DNA from: Blastocatellia bacterium
GTDB lineage: Bacteria > Acidobacteriota > Blastocatellia > Pyrinomonadales > Pyrinomonadaceae
Reading direction: 5' to 3'
Length of the DNA: 8,078 nucleotides
Assembly: GCA_013695495.1 (NCBI GenBank)
Contig: JACDAK010000049.1
Span: 1-8,078, forward strand
Shown here: piece by piece, positions 5,540 through 8,078 of the stretch
Layout: each line of letters starts with the position of its first letter
Position numbering within the stretch: the stretch's first letter is position 1
Program-made: the position numbers and the translations under genes
The notes under the pieces: generated by a model
Seen by the model: the letters and a program-made list of their open reading frames with translations, nothing else
The model's database searches: none
What the model was told of the DNA's origin: nothing

Positions 5540-6562
5540 CTACTGAAAGTCTCGAATGTCTTTGAACGGTTTTTCTTTGTCGGTGAAGTCAGGGCGGTAG
5601 TAGTGGGATGCGGATTCGTATTCTTGCATGAAGCCTTCTTCGATGCCGAGGTCTTCGAGGAGGGCGGCGGCTTCGAACCATTCGCGTTCGGAGGTGCGAC
5701 GGGATAGGAGGATGTAACGCGGATCGGTGGCGGCTTTGTGGGTTGGGTAATATTGTGCCATCAGAGATACGGCGGTTTGCGGGCCGAGTTCTTCGCGGAT
5801 CCAGCGGAGATTTTCTTCGAGACCGGCGATGTCGTTGGGCAATACGAGCAGGCGGATGAGCAGGCCGCGTTTTAGAAGGCCGCCGGCGTCGAAATTGAGT
5901 TTGCTGCCCATCTGGCGGTGCATCTCCTTGATCGCGGCTCGGGCGAAAGTTGGGTAGTCGCGGACCTTCGAATACTGAAAGCCAGCTGCGGCGTCGGCGT
6001 ATTTCAGGTCCGGCAGGTAAATGTCGACAATGCCGTCGAGGAGTCGTAGGACCGCGACCGAATCGTATGCATTTGTGTTGTAGACGATCGGCAGGTTGAA
6101 GCCCTGCTCGGCTGCGAGCAAGATCGTACGTGCCATTTGGGGTGCGAAATGAGTGGGGGAGATAAAGCCGACATTATGGCATCCGCGCGACTGGAGTTCG
6201 AGCATCATCTCGGCGAGCCGTTCGTGCGAGACCTCATTAGCTTTCTGCTCTTTCCAAGTTTGCGAGATCTGATGATTTTGGCAGTAGACGCAGCGGAGAT
6301 TGCAGTTGCCGAAGAAGATGTTGCCGGCGCCGCGGGTGCCGGAGAGGCACGGTTCTTCGCCAAAATGTGCGGTGTAGCTCGATACAACCGGCAGACGGCC
6401 GGAGTAGCACGCGGCTATCTCGCCGGCGATGCGGTCATTGCCGCAATCTTTCGGGCACACGGTGCAGGAACGGAGAAGCTCCTCGAGCGCTTCAACTCTC
6501 GGGCGGAGCGTCTTCGCCTGCAAGAGCGCCTGATGCTTTGGAACGAAATCGTCGTCTGCCAT
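5540..6562 (-). CDS. Radical SAM protein of the COG1313 / PflX type
   Basis: From ATG 6562 the protein has 340 residues, the normal size of this family. C33, C36, C40 and C52 form the family's N-terminal cluster (CTVCPKDCGNDRIAGEIAAC). HFGEEPCLSGTRGAGNIFF (66-84) precedes the radical SAM motif CNLRCVYC (C87, C91, C94), which binds the [4Fe-4S] cluster used to cleave S-adenosylmethionine. Later landmarks are GFISPTHF, YNTNAYDS, VDIYLPDLKYAD and the LMAQYYPTHKA segment. PflX proteins were named for likeness to pyruvate formate-lyase activase, but their substrate is not established, and no glycyl-radical enzyme is present here. A longer start at 6643 would add 27 polar residues (MPKWISHGHLPKPSHPKRS...) that family members do not share. 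The gene starts inside the last 71 bases of the upstream DUF2721 gene, so coupled translation is likely. Confidence 0.88.
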   Translation of the reverse strand: MADDDFVPKHQALLQAKTLRPRVEALEELLRSCTVCPKDCGNDRIAGEIAACYSGRLPVVSSYTAHFGEEPCLSGTRGAGNIFFGNCNLRCVYCQNHQISQTWKEQKANEVSHERLAEMMLELQSRGCHNVGFISPTHFAPQMARTILLAAEQGFNLPIVYNTNAYDSVAVLRLLDGIVDIYLPDLKYADAAAGFQYSKVRDYPTFARAAIKEMHRQMGSKLNFDAGGLLKRGLLIRLLVLPNDIAGLEENLRWIREELGPQTAVSLMAQYYPTHKAATDPRYILLSRRTSEREWFEAAALLEDLGIEEGFMQEYESASHYYRPDFTDKEKPFKDIRDFQ

Positions 6563-7130
6563 GAACGTTGTAGGTGTATTTTCCAATGATCTCTTTGGGT
6601 GCGACGGCTTCGGCAAGTGCCCATGTGAAATCCATTTCGGCATTAACCGTCGCAGTAGCCATCCGTGTTTCGCGAAGCATCAATACGCTTCCCCATGCCA
6701 GATATAAGATACCAACGATGCCGATGGGGATCGGGAGCCAGCGATAGACTGCGACGACCGGAAAGACGCCGACCAAAGCGATGCTCACACTGGTTAGAAC
6801 GAAGAAGCCGAGGCCGTAGTAGAAAGCGCCCATTGCCTTTTGCAGTATGCGGGCACGGCTGGTCACTTTATCCAACAAGGCCACAACCGTATCGACGCGG
6901 CTCTCGTAAAGAGGGATCGATGCTTTATCGTCGACCGTTATTAGCTCGCTAAGGCGTTTCTCGAGATCGCGCACACGGTCAACGACGCGGCCGAGCCTTG
7001 TGGAGGTTGAGAGCACGAGCGAACCGGTGGCGGAGATAAGCAGCGCAGGCGTGATCATCGCGGTTAGGAACTCGATGGTCGAGCTTAACGCTCGCGGATC
7101 AACATCAACCAGGTCGCCCGAAGCAAACAT
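6492..7130 (-). CDS. DUF2721 family membrane protein
   Basis: The 212-residue protein has the DUF2721 layout: FLTAMITPALLISATGSLVL (21-40) is a first membrane span, directly followed by STRLGRVVDRVRDLEKRL (43-60), the family's conserved NRLGRIxDRxR-like segment. A charged region (61-100) follows, then two more spans, about YGLGFFVLTSVSIALVGVFP (105-124) and IPIGIVGILYLAWGSVLML (134-152). The function of this family is unknown. The start at ATG 7130 is supported by AGGA eight bases upstream. The C-terminal tail (HGRRRFRSKASGALAGED) is read in a different frame from the overlapping radical SAM gene, across 71 bases, an unusually long overlap. Its start lies only 38 bases from the start of the divergent esterase. 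Confidence 0.82.
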   Translation of the reverse strand: MFASGDLVDVDPRALSSTIEFLTAMITPALLISATGSLVLSTSTRLGRVVDRVRDLEKRLSELITVDDKASIPLYESRVDTVVALLDKVTSRARILQKAMGAFYYGLGFFVLTSVSIALVGVFPVVAVYRWLPIPIGIVGILYLAWGSVLMLRETRMATATVNAEMDFTWALAEAVAPKEIIGKYTYNVHGRRRFRSKASGALAGEDAPPES

Positions 7131-7157
7131 ATGATTTATCCTATTGCGGAACCAACT

Positions 7158-7163
7158 AGGTGA
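7158..7163 (+). promoter_or_regulatory. Shine-Dalgarno AGGTGA deciding the esterase start
   Basis: AGGTGA ends just before the ATG at 7169, with five to six bases between. It overlaps the GTG at 7160, which therefore is unlikely to be the start. The ATG start gives MTQPMQTQGTVV. Confidence 0.65.
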
Positions 7164-7168
7164 ATATT

Positions 7169-8078
7169 ATGACCCAGCCGATGCAAACGCAAGGAACCGT
7201 TGTTAACCATAGATTTGAGAGCGAGGTGCTTCGCGGGAATCCGCTCGGTGACCCGCATGTGCGAGATCTTTTCGTCTATCTTCCGCCCGGTTATGAGGGT
7301 TCTACCGAACGTTATCCGGTGGTTTATTGCCTCACGGGATTCACCGGGCGCGGGAAGATGCTGCTGAACGATAACGCGTTCGGGCCGAACCTTGCCGAAC
7401 GGATGGATGGGCTTCTCGCCTCGGGCAAGATCAGGCCGATGATAGCGGTGATGCCGAATTGTTTTACATACTACGGCGGCTCGCAGTACATAAATTCGAC
7501 GGCGACCGGGCGATATGAGGATTATCTGATCGAGGAGATCGTGCCGGAGGTGGATGCGGCGTTTAGAACCGTTGCGGAACGTGAGGCTCGGTCCGTGATG
7601 GGGAAATCTTCGGGCGGTTATGGGGCATTGATGATGGGGATGAGGCATGCGGATACGTTTGGGTCGGTATGCTCGACAAGTGGGGACGCGTATTTCGATT
7701 ATTGCTATCCAAATGATTTCGCAGCCACATTTCGAGCGTTGAAGGGGGACCCGGATGGATTTATGAAGCGGCTTTGGGCGGAGGAGAAGAAGCCGAAGGA
7801 TTTTCATGCGGCGATGAATACGATAGGGATGGCGGCGTGTTATTCGCCGAATGGGGCATCGTTTGACTTGCCGTTCGATCTGGAGACGGGGCGAAATGCG
7901 GCAGGATGTCTGGGCACGGTGGCTGAGACACGACCCGGTGCGGCTTGTGGAAAAGTCTGTGGAAAATCTGAAGAGTTTAGGATTACTTTATCTGGATGCG
8001 GGGACACGGGACGAGTTTAACCTGGATATCGGGACGAAGATACTGTCACGCAGGCTGAGCGAGTTTGGGATCCAGCAC
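7169..8078 (+). CDS. Putative esterase (esterase D / antigen 85-like alpha/beta hydrolase), frameshifted and cut by window edge
   Basis: DLFVYLPPGYEGSTERYPVV (33-52), CLTGFTGRG and MPNCFTYYGGSQYINS are typical of the putative-esterase family of alpha/beta hydrolases. MGKSSGGYGAL (144-154) is the nucleophile elbow GxSxG with Ser147. There is no signal peptide, so it is cytoplasmic, hydrolysing an ester or thioester not identifiable here. The unshifted frame goes off at residue 241 and ends at 8020 with a low-quality Cys/Gly-rich tail. Removing one G from the GGGG at 7888-7891 restores ETGEMRQDVWARWLRHDP, then LGLLYLDAGTRDEFNLDIG, which supplies the expected acid residue after a beta strand. 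That frame stays open to the last base (GIQH...), so the catalytic His lies beyond the window. It is divergent from the DUF2721 gene. The frameshift may be a sequencing error. Confidence 0.8.

Noticed and set aside
6137..6589. 150-codon plus-strand frame opposite the radical SAM gene
   Set aside because: It lies antisense to the conserved cysteine motifs and has no family resemblance.
6563..6643. Extended N-terminus of the radical SAM protein
   Set aside because: The 27 added residues are polar, not family-like, and would lengthen the overlap with DUF2721 from 71 to 152 bases.
7160..7168. GTG start for the esterase at 7160
   Set aside because: This codon overlaps the ribosome binding site of the better placed ATG at 7169.
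7136..7807. 223-codon minus-strand frame opposite the esterase
   Set aside because: It is a basic, low-quality sequence antisense to clear hydrolase motifs.

Overview
The window looks like a chromosomal stretch of a moderately GC-rich, soil-type Gram-negative bacterium. The gene set fits Acidobacteriota (Blastocatellia-like) best: a class II photolyase, a CxxC-bearing YggX-like protein, a DUF2721 membrane protein, a PflX-type radical SAM enzyme and an antigen-85-type esterase. That placement is an inference from gene content; no marker gene here settles it. No rRNA, tRNA, CRISPR array, transposase or phage gene was found.

Layout. Plus strand: the 3' part of a ferritin-like di-iron protein related to acyl-ACP desaturases (2-559), then a complete class II CPD photolyase (604-1980). 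A 517-base convergent intergenic region (1981-2497) follows. It is almost filled by a 21-bp tandem array: about 14 well-kept units, each carrying the palindrome GCGCTAGCGC or a close variant, preceded by seven decayed units in the same 21-bp phase. Minus strand, in transcription order from the right: a DUF2721 membrane protein (7130-6492) overlapping a COG1313/PflX-type radical SAM protein (6562-5540); a decayed N-terminal fragment of an M61-type peptidase (5361 to about 4626); a tiny candidate membrane protein (4586-4467) whose stop overlaps the start of a Bcp-type peroxiredoxin (4470-4018); a small lipoprotein broken by a frameshift (3937-3564); a YggX-family protein with two CxxC pairs (3510-3217); and an Ate/Bpt-type aminoacyl-tRNA-protein transferase (3223-2498). 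Plus strand at the right edge: an esterase that starts 38 bases from the DUF2721 start and runs off the window after one frameshift.

How the genes may relate. Photolyase (UV damage), peroxiredoxin and YggX-like protein (peroxide and Fe-S damage) and an N-degron transferase (turnover of damaged proteins) suggest a loose stress-protection neighbourhood. Only the YggX/transferase overlap and the small-ORF/peroxiredoxin ATGA overlap are strong signs of co-translation.

The most unusual items are the helically phased 21-bp palindrome array, the transferase that lacks the N-terminal cysteine pair usual in its family, and the repeated one-base frameshifts in or beside short homopolymers (near 3643, 4564, 4753, 5206 and 7889; a further one near 4825 is not in a run). 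These frameshifts mean either real decay of this stretch or homopolymer errors in the assembly, and this should be settled before the broken genes are interpreted.
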